This document shows, one piece after another, positions 12,099 through 24,212 of a stretch of DNA of 64,000 nucleotides. The position numbers and the translations under genes are program-made. This DNA is from Dictyophora rubrovolvata (taxonomy: Eukaryota > Basidiomycota > Agaricomycetes > Phallales > Phallaceae). Below the pieces are notes generated by a model. The model saw only the letters and a program-made list of their open reading frames with translations. It was not told the DNA's origin and made no database searches. How positions within the stretch are numbered: the first letter of the stretch is position 1; each line of letters begins with the position of its first letter. The stretch covers positions 2,303,102 to 2,367,101 of the forward strand of contig CP114124.1 in assembly GCA_029959195.1 (NCBI GenBank), written 5' to 3'.

Positions 12099-13374
12099 CT
12101 GGGAGTGATGGAATGGGCGGATGACCGGCGAAGGGTGAAAGACAAGAAAAATAGTTTAATTAGGTAAGCCAATGTTCACATGCCGAAGTATTCTGAACAC
12201 AGCTTGCGGCAACGTCAAAAGCGCAGCGCGCCAGACAGTCGGAATGTGACTATATAAACACTCACAAGAGGCGTAGTTTTGACGCGCGAACCTTTCCTTA
12301 CACCAAAATCAACGTTGTTTCATATTCATGTTCAAGTGTTCGTAAAGTATGTTTGTCTGAAATATGCCTGTAAAGGTAAGTTCTCCTGCCTTTTCACGTT
12401 ATACCATCTGATCTTTGTCAACTCAGCCACACACTCTCGATCTTTACTTGTGAACTTTTTCTTGTGTTATTTGGCCCGTCTCTGCCCGCACAGATCATCT
12501 ATTATTTCATACTGAATGCGGTTCTGGTGAAGGCCCAGAAAAAAACCAAATTGGTGATTGGCAACGTTTTAAGACATGTGCCTTCTTGATAAAAGTGATG
12601 GTACCATGATGGGTGTTGCCTAACAGAACAAACTTTGGTTTCGTTGTATTTTTGTTTGGACGGAATAAACTGGTTCTATTATTTTGGTTATGCTATCTTG
12701 AGTTTTGAGCGCTGCCGTAATTACATTTAAGAGAAGACGGTGAAGATCGTCATCTTCGACCTCTTGGGTGCTGTTGTTGGGGTTCGGTTTTGTTCGTATT
12801 GGTCTGTAGAATCTTGAGCAATAGCTTCGTTAGTCCCACTCCAGCCGGGATATTAAAAAGACCCGACCGTCTTCTTCCGAACTCCGAGCTACTTCGGCTT
12901 AACGCAACTGTATGATAAAGTTGTATGTCGTTCAAGGGTGTTCGTAAAATCAATCAAATTGTGGATCCTGCTCATAACGACCCGGTGCCAGGGAAATGAG
13001 GGAAATGGGGTGCATTCTGTATGATATATTTGTGTTGCGACTGTAGTCGTCGATTTTCTTTGTTCAGCTTTTCCATTTACCTGAAAGGCCAGAAGATTTT
13101 GAGGGTAGGGAATAAAGATACGAAACCTACTACTATAGTATGGTATGAGAATAAGAGCTGACTCAGCCGAGTGCTCAAGACCTGATTACTAATGAGTTAA
13201 TTTTTTCCATGCCGAAACGGTGGAAGATTTTCTCTTTCAACTGATACTCCACCAGAGTGCCCATTAACATTACTCAGCTATCTGTCCGAACTTGTCCGAA
13301 TCGGGTGTATATATACGGCACGATTTCCCATCATTTTACTTTCAACGATTCGATATCTGCCTTGCCCGACTGTC
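12099..13374. other. Divergent promoter region, PX and SDR genes
   Basis: About 1.28 kb between the two start codons. A TATATATA box lies at 13308-13315. Short open frames at 12279-12515 and 12750-12953 show nothing recognisable. Confidence 0.5.
13308..13315 (+). promoter_or_regulatory. TATA box of the SDR reductase gene
   Basis: TATATATA lies 60-67 bases before the ATG at 13375. Confidence 0.6.
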
Positions 13375-14796
13375 ATGCCCTCACTCAAAGCTGGAGAAAA
13401 AGTTCTCGTTACCGGTGCCTCTGGCTACATTGCGACGTGGATAGTGAAATATCTACTCGACAACGGATTTCATGTAAAAGGAACAGTCCGTTCCGAGGAG
13501 AAGGGAAAGTATCTTCAAGACCTGCTCAAAGAATATGGTGATCGCTTTGAGTACATCGTAGTTGAAGACATGACCGCGGTAAGGATTGACAATTGTCTCT
13601 CCTCTTCTTCCACCTAAATACCATTCGTAGGATGGCGCATTTGATGAGGCCGTGAAAGGCGTGGATGCTATTGAGCATACAGCCTCTCCATTTCATTTTA
13701 GGGCCGAAGATCCTGATGGTGCGTGAAAAGTTGTTATTTTACTTCAGGAGGAAAGTTTATTCATCCGCCAGTCCTGATCAAACCCGCCATCCAAGGAACA
13801 ACAAATATTCTCGAAAGTGCTCTCAAGCATTCGTCAGTATTCTCTTAGTAGTCAACCACACCCTATAGCTGAAACTTTCTCACACAAGGCCTTCCCTAAA
13901 ACGGGTTGTTATTCTTGCATCAGTCGCGTGTGTCTTGGAGCCAGTTCCGAATGGCCAAAGGGTTTTCACCGAAAAAGATTGGAATCAAGTTTCCGCCAAG
14001 GAGGTAGAGGAAAAAGGGAAAGACGCTCTTCCGGTGCATAAGTATCGTACTAGCAAGGTGTTCGCAGAAAAAGGTCTGAGAGTTGTACAATCTCTATATC
14101 TTTTTCAAATAAACTAATTTTTTTATCAGCCGCTTGGGACTTTGGGAAAGCAAATGCCGAGAAAATCTCATGGGACATTGTTTCGCTTAATCCACCATTT
14201 GTAAGTTATTGTTTGATTACATGCACCGTGTTAAATTCGTACTATTACCACGTTAGGTTTGGGGAGTAAGTAGTCTATCTGCATCTCAAAATCATATTTA
14301 AATCATTCACACCACCCAGCCACCGCTGCAACACATTCCGAATTCCGAGAGCTTGAACACCTCTCTCATCGATTTCAATAAACTAATTACTGGAAAGATG
14401 AACGCTACTGCCACACATGTTGGAAACTGGATAGACGTTCGTGACGTTGCAGAGGCTCATGTCAGAGCATTAACGACCCCCAAAGCTGGCGGAGAAAGGT
14501 TCATCATAGCCGCGGGTATGTACCACATATTTTTTGTATTGATACTCTTGCTTATTTTCATAGGCCCTTATTGTTGGCAGGATGTCCTTGATGCCATTCA
14601 TGCAGAATCTGAAGATTCGTCAGAGGCAGCTCTTTTTGCAAATGTTCCTCAAGGCAATTCAGGAGCGGGCAAGAACATACTCCATGCCGCTCTGATGGAC
14701 ACCACCAAAGCAATGACAATCCTCGGTCTCAAATATCACAAGCTTGAGAGGACCGCTAAAGATACTGCTAAGAGTCTTTTGGCACGACAATGGTGA
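13375..14796 (+). CDS. Extended SDR NAD(P)-dependent reductase (dihydroflavonol-reductase/GRE2-like)
   Basis: This is an NAD(P)H-dependent epimerase/dehydratase-type reductase. Relatives (yeast Gre2, plant dihydroflavonol 4-reductase) reduce aldehydes and ketones. Eight exons (13375-13578, 13631-13718, 13748-13832, 13889-14073, 14130-14200, 14257-14265, 14320-14515, 14564-14796) sum to 356 residues. The Rossmann glycine motif is VTGASGYIATWIV (residues 13-25), and the catalytic pair is in YRTSK (Tyr and Lys). IEHTASPF, VVILASVACV and WDIVSLNPPFVWG are standard blocks. The VWG of the last block is encoded by an isolated 9-base exon at 14257-14265. The third intron is only 29 bases between 13718 and 13748, which is short even here, but both borders restore the family sequence. 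The substrate cannot be assigned. Confidence 0.93.
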
Positions 14797-15582
14797 AACC
14801 TTAGAGTACTAGTCGACTTTGTTAAATGCACGTCAAATATCAAACATTGGTTTGAACCAGAATGTAATAAGAGCTTTATGAACTAATTCATCTTCCTTTC
14901 ATATATGAACCATGTTCAATCCCATACGGCTGATCTGGTAAGACCGCATGAAAGGTGGTCATTGGAGAAAGTTACTGTAATGAAAAAAACAAATACTGGT
15001 GTTGTTCCGTCGTCGGATGGCCAAAGTATGTCAAATGGTGTATTCATTGACTTTCTAGAGTCGCTGTTTGATCAACATTAATCAATACACCGATGCCTTG
15101 GACCAGAACCTCCGGTGAATGAATTGCTTGGCTCCATCGATATATTCCGAGCCACGGGGTGATCAACTAGGCATTCTCTTTATCTTTCCATGCTGCAGCA
15201 GTTACCAAGACGCGGCAAAAACCTTTCAGAGATCGTCGTTACTTGTGCTTCTCGCATCACCATTGGAGGGGAAGCCTGGAGAAGTGGTTCTGTACGCAGT
15301 AGATAACAGAGTTGATCCTTTAACCTGAGGTTATTAAGATACAAAACTTACCCGAGAGGTGTTGGTTGTCTTGAAGAAAACACTACGCGTTGTTTGTGCA
15401 AAGAGTATGTTACGCGTTACGCAACTTGTGACTCGGCGCGCGAACTCGGAAAATTCCGTGCCGCGCTTCCACGGCGTTACGACGTCTTCCAGAGTTCCAG
15501 TCGGCAATTTTGCGGTTTATACCACTGCAGCAAAATGTACACGCCAAGCAGATTTATCTCGATTTGGAATCATAAAGTACGC
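14797..15582. other. Intergenic upstream of hydrolase pseudogene
   Basis: About 0.8 kb. A 69-codon open frame near 15119 shows no motif. The region may contain unrecognisable remains of the 5' half of the pseudogene that follows. Confidence 0.4.
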
Positions 15583-15960
15583 GACTAGAGTACAACTGCC
15601 TCAGCCCGTTCCATTTACTATGGGCCCATGGACAAATCCTTCTCACGATTCATCAATTGTGTTTCAACCAGAACGCTTATCCCTTGACGTTAGATTTATG
15701 TTCTTGGTAAGACAGACTCCTTTTATCTACGCCCCAGCTGTAGTCCACGGGCCCGTAACGAAGATGAGAGGACAATCCGACTTGCCGTAATTCCCGGAGT
15801 GTAACTCGGAACACTGAGCCGGATTTCTTTTCTAACTCGAGGGATGTTACTGTGGTGAGTACTATTTTCTCCGGTGAATTCTCTCTTTTTATTCGACAAA
15901 ATATCTTCACAAACCAGGAATTGGACATGCTTTGGACGCTGGTTTATGTGCCTAATTTGT
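15583..15960 (+). pseudogene. Decayed 3' fragment of secreted alpha/beta-hydrolase
   Basis: This stretch aligns with the last third of the intact hydrolase immediately downstream. It shares SSIVFQPERLSLDV against SPIVFQLDVLTLDV, then FLVRQTPFIYAPAV against FLTKQIPFVYTPAV, then GPVTKM.GQ.DL against GPVTEMVGQFDL. The intron donor (GTGAGTA after a TTACTGTG block) and GIGHALDAG against GTGHALNAE are shared as well. A stop follows the QSDLP block, and frame changes occur between the remaining pieces. The 5' two thirds, including the nucleophile exon, are missing. The fragment lies in the same orientation about 240 bases before the live gene's start, so it is the upstream member of an old tandem duplication. 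Confidence 0.85.
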
Positions 15961-16168
15961 AGAGAAAAATACAATCCGATTTGACCTGGACACAATTACC
16001 CGCGCTGCAGAAGGAAACTTTTCGAAAATTGAAATTTCAAGTTGTCGCGATATAGCGGAACAGAATTTCGAAAGTCCTTAACTAGCTTCACTGAGCGCTT
16101 CTAGTACCCGATTGGCCGACTACTCAGTCCACGTGTGGTGGCGTGATGGTATACGCAAGGGTCTTAAG

Positions 16169-16176
16169 TATAAATA
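16169..16176 (+). promoter_or_regulatory. TATA box close to hydrolase start
   Basis: TATAAATA lies only about 22 bases before the ATG at 16198 and 28 before the in-frame ATG at 16204. If it is used, the mRNA would start almost at the start codon, favouring the second ATG or an upstream start site. Confidence 0.45.
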
Positions 16177-16197
16177 CAATCGATGTTCATTCATATA

Positions 16198-17550
16198 ATG
16201 CAGATGTTGTCAACTCCTTTCATACTCCTATCCAGCCTAATTATCAATGCCCTCCTCCCTGGCATCGCTCTCGCCTCAGCCTGTTCATGCAGCTCTGGAT
16301 TCGTGCCAATATCAGTTAATGTCTCTGTCCCAAGGGATCCTTCCACGGAGAGTTTGAATACAACGGACCTGGTGCAACTACGAAAGACATTTGACATATT
16401 TGGAGAATTATGCCAACCGTTTGCATCGTCCAAATTCAACGGTTTGTCGTTCCTTCAAGCATGTTGCTTCTTCAGCCTATTTTAAACTAAATTATCCACA
16501 ACCAGACGATATACAAATCTTACTTCACGGTCAAACGTACACCCACGCATACTGGGATATCAATTGGAACGGATATCAAAACTATTCTTATGTTCAATTT
16601 TCCTGCCAAAATGGAATCACATCCTTTGCTTATGACAATATCTGTGCCGGCCTTTCTTCAAAACCACAATCTGAAGAATGTCAGCTCCCGTCTGCAGCTG
16701 CAGTTGCATCATCTATTGCACACATAGCCAAAAGTGGTAGACTCGCTCAGGTTCTGACAGGACAGGTGAAAGAATTCAAGAAGGTTGTTGGATTGGGTCA
16801 TTCTCTTGGTTCGGTGGTTATGAATTATGCAGCCATAATAGACGGAGCTTCTTCTCCATTCGACGCACTTGTCTTGACAGGTTTGATCTATTGCTAACAC
16901 ATTCGCACAATCGCTCAACTCACCTTTAGGTCATATCCACGACCTTGCTTTCATGTTAGTTCACGTTATATTCATTGTTGAGCGAGATATTAAACCATTT
17001 ATAGCGAAAATCCACCATCATACAGCTCAATCGCTAACCAAGCAAATCCAGTTCGTTTTGGAAACCTAGATCCAGGGTATGTAACAACGACTGCTGCATC
17101 TCGCTCAATTTACTACGGCCCCACGAACAATTCTTTTTCACCAATTGTGTTTCAACTGGACGTCCTAACCCTTGACGTCGGGTCAAAATTCTTGACAAAA
17201 CAAATTCCCTTTGTATATACCCCTGCTGTAGGATTCCGCGGGCCGGTAACAGAGATGGTGGGACAATTCGACTTGCTGCATTGCATACCAGATGGAGGTC
17301 CTTGTGTTCAGGACGTAATTCAGAAATCTGAACTACCTTTCTTTCCTGACTCGAGCAATGTCACTACGGTGAGTAACGAATGCATCCTTACTATGGAAAA
17401 TTAAATCGGATTGACTAATACATACAACAGATTGTCATACCAGGGACTGGACATGCTCTGAACGCAGAATACTCTGCATCGCTGTCCTTCCGTATTATGA
17501 ATGGTTTATTTTCGCAGTATGTAGAAGAAAATCCAGCCTATCTCAAATAA
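16198..17550 (+). CDS. Secreted alpha/beta-hydrolase
   Basis: This is a fungal secreted alpha/beta-hydrolase of the AB_hydrolase_1 type; such proteins are usually annotated only by fold. Exons 16198-16441, 16506-16880, 16930-16954, 17005-17368 and 17431-17550 give 375 residues. The signal peptide is MQMLSTPFILLSSLIINALLP; an in-frame ATG at 16204 would serve as well. The oxyanion region is ILLHGQTYTHAYW, the nucleophile elbow is GLGHSLGSVV (GxSxG), and the catalytic His is in IPGTGHALN near the C-terminus. Six cysteines suggest disulphides, in keeping with secretion. The 25-base third exon and the split FN|DDIQILLHG junction both restore family sequence. A decayed duplicate lies just upstream. 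Substrate is unknown: ester or amide hydrolysis is inference from the triad. Confidence 0.9.
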
Positions 17551-18196
17551 ATACATCAAATGTACAAAAAGACCCTTCTCATGCCTATCCCCCTCAAGCT
17601 CTAAATTTCCCGGAATACAATTATACAGTTTATTCGTCGTGCTATTTAAAAAAAACTAAACGTCCAGACCTTGTAGTAGGCTACTAGCCGTTCCAGCAAC
17701 GCACCAGATATCGCAGCGGCGGCAACCAACCAAAAAGAATAAACGAGTCTGAACCGGCCGCGAGTCTGTTTTCCTGACAATGGTGCCCAGTGCAGATCAT
17801 ATTTTAGGAATGTTGACGGTTGGCCGTCTAGGAAGAGTGGCTGTAAAAGAACTTTGTTCTTATAATTATATGCTATGGCGTACGACGGTACGGCTAACAA
17901 TCGTATGTCATACAACACGTCACGAGATCAATATTGTTATTCACTAAAAAAAGTGAGTATGGAAAAGTTTGGGAATTATTTATTAATTTTGAACGAGATT
18001 CATCGAGGTTGCATACTTGTGCTAATAGTTTTTTTTGCCTCAACATTGAAAGCATTGATTAACTCGAAGAGTATCAGCGATTAAGGTATTCAAGTGGAAT
18101 TTGGCATGAGGCGTAATAGATTCATTGTGTTTGTCATTTTTAGTTCCTAAGTGGTGAATTTATATAAAAATACTTCATGAGTATGTAATGCTCATG
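17551..18196. other. Intergenic between convergent genes
   Basis: About 650 bases between convergent 3' ends. A 90-codon frame on the minus strand (17646-17918) has a hydrophobic stretch but starts with GTG and has no ATG, so I leave it out. Confidence 0.5.
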
Positions 18197-19776
18197 TCAG
18201 TTGAACCTCTCCATCTTGAGTATGTATTTTCCCGCTCTGCGATCGCTTTGATAATCCTTCAACATTTGCTCAAAATCTTCTAGGAGATAAGTGTTTGTCT
18301 GAACTTCAACCCCTAAACCACATCTTCAGTCGGAACTTATAACTATCTGATCTGATATGCATCTTACCACACTCAGCGACCAAGGCAAGCATTTCGCGTG
18401 TTTGCGCCGGCGTTCCGAGCGTTGCGCTCTTCAACGTAAGGTTACGGAATATCACATCCGTATAATGAACGTTCTAGTGAATAAACTAAAAGCTTTAGGG
18501 ATATAAGACTCAGGTTCTTACAATAGCATGTTGTGGTCTCCAGTTTAACAGTCATCAGTCGGTGACAGCGCAGGTTTCGTTTGTTGAATAAGATACTTAC
18601 ATGCCAATTCCAACGACTATTCCATGCTTCCCGGTCAGCTTAATTGCCAAATCAAATGCAGCGTTCGAATCTGCGACCACAATCGAAGCATCGACGTTCT
18701 CAACGCCATGCCCTGCAAGATACGAATGCAAGCTGTCGCTCGAAATTTGAGAACTGTTTATGCAAACGTCCTAATATAAGAGATCAACTTCCAAAAATGG
18801 GTTGCGTCGAAAAAAAAGACTTTACGACGTACAGGTGCAAACTTTGCTTTCTGTATAAGATCGAGGGGTGCCTGGCGAACATCAATCGCGACGACGCAAT
18901 ATCCCAGACATTTGGCAAGCTGGACACCTATATGACCTAACCCCTGTATTGAAATAAGAGATGGAGTTGTGTCTTTTAAGATACTGGAACTTATACCCCA
19001 ATGCCAATGATTGCGACAGTCTGCCCCTTCTTTGCGCCAGCTTTCTTAAGACCAGAATACACAGTTGAGCCAATTTAAGATGTCGGTTAAAGTTTACCTC
19101 AGTCTTATCAATTCAATAACCCTCACCTGCGCACATCAGCCCTGCCCCCGCGTCATATCCTATCCCGTCAGGAAGTTTTATGACAGACCAAGCATCGGCC
19201 AAAATATACTCAGCAGCTGTCCCGTTTATAGTAATACCCCTTAATTTCAGGCTCGCACAATAGTTTTGATATCCTTTGCTGCAGTCTGAACACATTCCAC
19301 AGGGGTCTTTGCACGCCATTACCCCTACTCGGTCGCCTATCTAGTATATTGTTGCGTTTCAGCATAGACCTGCGTGGGTTTGAGGGCTCGAGTTGCATAC
19401 TACATGCCTTGAAATTCTCTGGGTCAATCCCACTTCCAACATGCACAATAACCCCCGCTCCTTCATGAAACGGAATCATAGGTAGACCCGTCCCTCCTGT
19501 GGGGAGCTCGCCTGCTTCTGCACCCAACTCAAGATTTTGGATCATAAAATCGCCGTGACAGTATCCAGCCGCAACGGTTTTTATCAGAATTTCGTCTGGT
19601 TTCAGACCACTATATCCCGCGTTATTTAAGCCGCTGGAGTCCCGCCGATTTTCATTCGTCGATATAGGAAGACTCATGGAATGGGTTAAAGTATAAGGAT
19701 TTTTATATGCAGTCAACAGTAGTGCGGACATAGTTCGTGGTAACGGCGGAGACGATGCATCTTGATGTGGTTCCAT
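18197..19776 (-). CDS. Zinc-type alcohol dehydrogenase (MDR family), irregular introns
   Basis: This is a medium-chain zinc alcohol dehydrogenase that oxidises primary alcohols or reduces aldehydes with NAD(H). Eight exons (19776-19408, 19340-19127, 19070-18997, 18943-18833, 18770-18601, 18537-18522, 18473-18368, 18312-18197) give 391 residues. Catalytic zinc ligands are seen in AAGYCHGDF and PFHEGAGV; the structural-zinc lobe is CKDPCGMCSDC plus a later NYC. The Rossmann motif is GIGGLGHIGVQLAK. Two introns are odd. The one at 19341-19407 starts with GC instead of GT. The one at 19071-19126 has no AG at the only position that keeps the frame and rebuilds CAG|STVYSGLK (it ends ATTG). A 16-base exon lies at 18537-18522. 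It is a distant paralogue of the gene at 47771-49093. It is probably functional, but the acceptor defect leaves a pseudogene possible. Confidence 0.82.
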
Positions 19777-21374
19777 GAAAGGCGGTCTTTGAGATACACC
19801 GTTATTCGTTATTTACAGTGTGAACGTTCCAACTCAACTTATCTCATAGAACTCTTTTCACATGAGTGCCTATCATAACCAATAGAATTACTTCAATGTC
19901 GCGGATCTAAAAAGTCCTCTTCGTGGGTGTTCTCTCGTCTTAAATTAGAACATATGACTTGGGATCCGACAAGAACCAGACACGCACGTCAACAATAATC
20001 TCGATCTAGCTGTTTTAGCTTTGGTACCCACGCCCCCTTTTCAGCCGTCAAAAATTAATGGCCCCTCTGTTCTCAATCATGTTGCAGGTTTTTAGAACAT
20101 GTATAGTCCGTCAAGCCAATATTAGTTCTAGTTTTTGATGTAAACCGAGAATATTGCAGTGTGGTGGGACCATTTCTTCTCGCTGGAAGGAATGCGAGCA
20201 TGTATATCGACAATAAATAATATTCCCTTTATGATTTTTTCGGAACTAAACCATGTCATTTGTGGGCTCTTCAGCTTAAATCCCCTCTAGCTTTTCCGAT
20301 AGGCGTCATTTTTCACAAAAGGGCGCCGGGGCCACCGATCAGAGGAATAATGTCCACTGCGCTTTTTGGGGCGGGTTTTCTTATTGATTTATGACTGAGG
20401 TGCATCGTTTGCTTCTTTGATCAAGACTCCCTGCAATCTGATTCTAATTCCCGACTGTTTTAATGTTAATTTTAGTTTGATTATGAAAAAGACTGCCAAC
20501 ACACAGTACGAGAGCTTGTGTCATTTCCTGAAGTTTTTTTATAGCCAAGCCAAGACAGACAGTAAAGCAATGTTCAATTGATCCACTCGGACCATGGCAA
20601 ACCAGGAGAAAAATAACCCAGAGGCCGAAGCTTTTGCGACGTGTCCCGTTACCCAACCCATTCCGGCACGTTTATTTACTTGCGATATCCATTAAAGGCA
20701 CCATTTAGCCACCCAATTAGTTCTGCCCCCTTTTAACTGTCTCTCCCGAAACCATTTTCTCGCCCTCGGGACTGAAATTGTTTTATATGAATGCTCCAAG
20801 TCTCAGCAGTTCGTTACTTTCAAATTGCGCAAATTTGCGCGAGATAGCGCAGTATCATCTAGAAGCCACGTGTGGTACTTTGAAGCGTCCATACTCCCTG
20901 GGTGACACAAGCTCTGGAAACCACGTCCGATTCATCCAGAAGACATGATGTAACTTTCTACAGAAAGACATGCTCAATGTTCGTTCGTTGCTGTTGGGGC
21001 TCTAGATGTTTCTATTGCGTGCTTGCCTTCAAATTTCAATGTAGAAACGTGTAATGCCCTCTTCTATCTTAACCCACGCACATGGATATCGTTCTTCCAA
21101 GACATAACTAGCATTGTTCTGCGGAAATATTGATTGAGCAAGACATCGAAATCAAAACGGACGTATATGGCCTACCAAATATGAAAGTTTGAACTTTGAA
21201 GAAATACGTATACATTACAAATCAGAAACCTCTTAGACACAAAACCATATGGCTGAATGGTACTAGTCGCGTTTTTCAGTGTCTCGTCAAGTCCCAGTGC
21301 TTGAGTCTGGGTTGGAATATTTGATATACTTATGTAACATTCCCAGGCCATTGGTAACTTGCAGTGTCAACAAA
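19777..21374. other. Divergent intergenic region, ADH and DUS3
   Basis: About 1.6 kb between two start codons. The 70-codon frame at 20444-20656 (-) has a secretory-looking hydrophobic start but no further support. No repeats or RNA genes seen. Confidence 0.45.
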
Positions 21375-23956
21375 ATGCCATTACTTCCTGGCGTCGCGCC
21401 TGTTAAGCCCGAGTACATACTCATCGATTGAATAGAGAAAGATTTCATAGCTGAAGCCTTTTCAGGTTCATTATATCATTGAATGCCCCCGTACCAGACG
21501 ACGGTGTCGCTGAAGGGCAGGATATTGAGCAAAACCAGGCTAACCGAGGCGATATCGATGAGGATGAAGGGCAAGAACCGCCAACTAAAAGGCAGAAGCT
21601 TTCAGGAGCTCAGCGTAAACAGCTAGCGAAAGAAGAAAAGAAGAAAAGTAGAGGAGCTAACAAGAATCGGAGATTTGGAAAAGTGACGGAGGATGTGGAG
21701 TTATGCTGGAAACTTGCATCCGGGACGCAATGCGGATTTGGAGAACAGTAATGCACTTTAAGCTTTGTTATTATACCTGACCCCCTGTTTGTTTGTACAG
21801 ATGTCGCTTTACACATGATATCAAAGCTTACCTGATGAGGAAGTCCAGAGACATTAAGCTTACTCCGTCCTCTTCCCTGTCCGCGGAACCGCCGTATGTT
21901 ATCCCTCCAGAAACTGGTCCTACCGATCCCGAATTCCCATCAGTCGACTTCACAACTTCTTGTCCAATTTTCGAATCGACTGGCGTATGCAACGTAGGTT
22001 TAAAATGCAGATTTCTCGGAGGTCATGCTAGTCGAGTAGACTTCGGGCTTGGAATAGCTCTGGTAAAGGACGAACAAAAGCAAGCTGAATCGCAAGAATC
22101 ATCTGCTGAGCGGAATTTCTTAAAACCTGAAACAGCTAAAGCATTAAGAACTAAAACGGTGGGCATACTCTTCGTAGTTCAGATGGACTGATAACTGAGT
22201 ACTCGTCCTGCACCCAGTACCTCACGCCAATTGCGACCGAATATTTGACGGCACTGGAAAATATCAAGCCAACCACAAAGCATGTTAATGAAATCCATGA
22301 AACAGACAGTTTCATCCCAACAATGAATTTCGATGAATCTCAAGCTTCTTCTCCGGATGCGATATTACGGCCCATCGAGAAGAAACGTTTGGATTGGAGG
22401 GGGAAAACATGTAAGTAATGAATATTCACCGCATCATAATCGAATGACATCGCTCTAGATCTTGCGCCTCTCACTACCGTCGGAAATTTGGCACGTATAC
22501 CACCTTGTTTACAACGATGTACCCTACTAACACACCTTCTGTAGCCGTTTAGAAGACTATGCGTCAAAATGGGAGCGGATATCACATGTGGAGAAATGGG
22601 TTTAGCGACCTCATTTTTATCTGCTTCCAAGGAAGAGTGGTCTCTCGTCCGTCGCCATCCGTCTGAGAAAATATTCGGTATTCAATTGGCTGGAAATAAA
22701 CCTGCGACTTTGGTACCAACGGCCGAAATGATGGCCAAAGAGTTTGGTAGCAATTTGGATTTTGTCGATCTTAATTGTGGTTGTCCCATCGACCTCGTAT
22801 TCAAATCAGGTGCTGGTTCAGCATGTGAGTACAAAGCTATGGTCGAGATTCTCTCACTTTCTTCTTCAACAGTACTTGATCGGGTCAGTAAACTAGGAGA
22901 AATATTGATTGGGATGAATCGTGCTTTGGGCGAGATACCTCTAACTTTGAAGATCCGAACTGGAGTCAAAGACAACAAAAACACTGCACACAAGCTAATG
23001 CCTAGATTAGCCCAAGAATGGGGTACCAGTGCCATAACAGTACGCTTGAGCCTATTTCGTCATTCACGTGTTTAATATACCACCATTAGATCCATGGTCG
23101 ATCACGACAACAACGGTATACCCGTCTCGCGGATTGGGATTACATCAAACAATGTGTCGATGCCCTCCGCGGGGCTTCTCAAGACGATGATTGTACGTAT
23201 CCTTGACTTTTATATACCTGGTAATCAGTCTCGCACACGTCCTTACTGAAAATGAAGTACCTACCATCCCAATTTTTGGAGGGGGCGACTGTTATTCGTC
23301 CGAAAGTTATTGGTCTGCTATCGGTAATACGGGAGTAGACGGTGTCATGATCGCTCGGGGAGCTTTGATCAAACCTTGGATATTCACCGAAATCAAAGAG
23401 AAGAGAGAATGGGACATCAGTTCTCGGGAAAGGTTGGATCTTATACGGCAGGTATATCATGTTTTATCAACATCTGCCAAACTTTTACTTACGCTCAATG
23501 TCGTAAGTACGCCGAGTTTGGTTTGGAGTAAGTGCAAACCTCGATTTCAACCTTTTTCTCGTGTCTAATCAATGAATCGCGAATACCAGTCATTTCGGCT
23601 CTGATACGGCCGGGGTAAACAAAACAAGACGATATTTATGTGAAGCGCTGTCTTTCCAATACCGATACATTCCGATCGGCCTTCTTGAACGACTTCCTGG
23701 TAAAATCAATGAAAGACCCCCACTGTTTCGAGGGCGAGATGAATTAGGCGCGCTTTTTTCTTATCCATCATTGTAATGCTTAACAGCCTGACGTTCTTTA
23801 TATTTCATTTTTACTACAGAAACCCTGTTAGCTAGTGGGAATAGTAACACCTGGGTGAAAATTTCGGAAATGTTCCTAGGTCCCGCCCCGGACAGCTTCA
23901 CATTCATCCCCAAGCACAAAAGTAACGCTCATGGCGAAGACGAGTATCAGGGATAA
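21375..23956 (+). CDS. DUS3: tRNA-dihydrouridine(47) synthase DUS3
   Basis: This flavoenzyme reduces uridine 47 of cytoplasmic tRNAs to dihydrouridine using FMN and NADPH. Twelve exons from 21375 sum to 653 residues. The first exon (21375-21412) joins through a 53-base intron to [15 protein letters not shown]. Two CCCH zinc fingers follow a basic linker: [20 protein letters not shown] and [16 protein letters not shown]. The TIM-barrel block begins [16 protein letters not shown], then [22 protein letters not shown] (active-site Cys), [30 protein letters not shown] and [11 protein letters not shown]. The C-terminal domain ends [28 protein letters not shown]. Domain order and length fit the fungal enzyme. 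Two introns (22491-22544 and 23748-23819) must begin with GC to restore GNL|PFRRLC and RDEL|ETLL. It is convergent with the karyopherin gene, 256 bases apart. Confidence 0.96.
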
Positions 23957-24070
23957 TTATAATCTAATTTTGTATGCTGTTTGAAATGCCGACATTTTAA
24001 CCCTGTGAAAATATTTTGAATACGTGGTATAGTATGCATATGATCATATGCCATTAAACAGGATCTAAAG

Positions 24071-24106
24071 AAAAGTAACAAGGAAAGTAACAAAGAAAGT
24101 AACTAA
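24071..24106. repeat. Short tandem repeat, three 12-base units
   Basis: Three near-identical units of the form GAAAGTAACAAR lie between the convergent 3' ends of DUS3 and KAP123. Confidence 0.75.
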
Positions 24107-24212
24107 ATTCCATGTGCAAATCGGATAGAAAGGAACGAGTACGACGGAGAAGAGAGAATAATGGAATCTAAAGGCATAAGTCGTAGTGGTGGGACTATTG
24201 TCGTCTGTGTAT

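Noticed and set aside
13257-13541. Upstream-extended alternative frame at the SDR start
   Set aside because: Out of frame with the TGASGYIA Rossmann motif; the ATG at 13375 gives the conserved N-terminus.
17646-17918. Minus-strand frame with a hydrophobic segment
   Set aside because: Begins with GTG, has no in-frame ATG near the start and no family resemblance.
20444-20656. Small secreted-looking protein on the minus strand
   Set aside because: 70 codons with a hydrophobic start only; no cysteine pattern, TATA box or continuation.
22340-23460. Long minus-strand frames across the DUS3 gene
   Set aside because: Antisense shadows of well-supported exons.
24071-24106. CRISPR-like short repeat
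   Set aside because: Three 12-base units without spacers in a eukaryotic genome; a simple tandem repeat.
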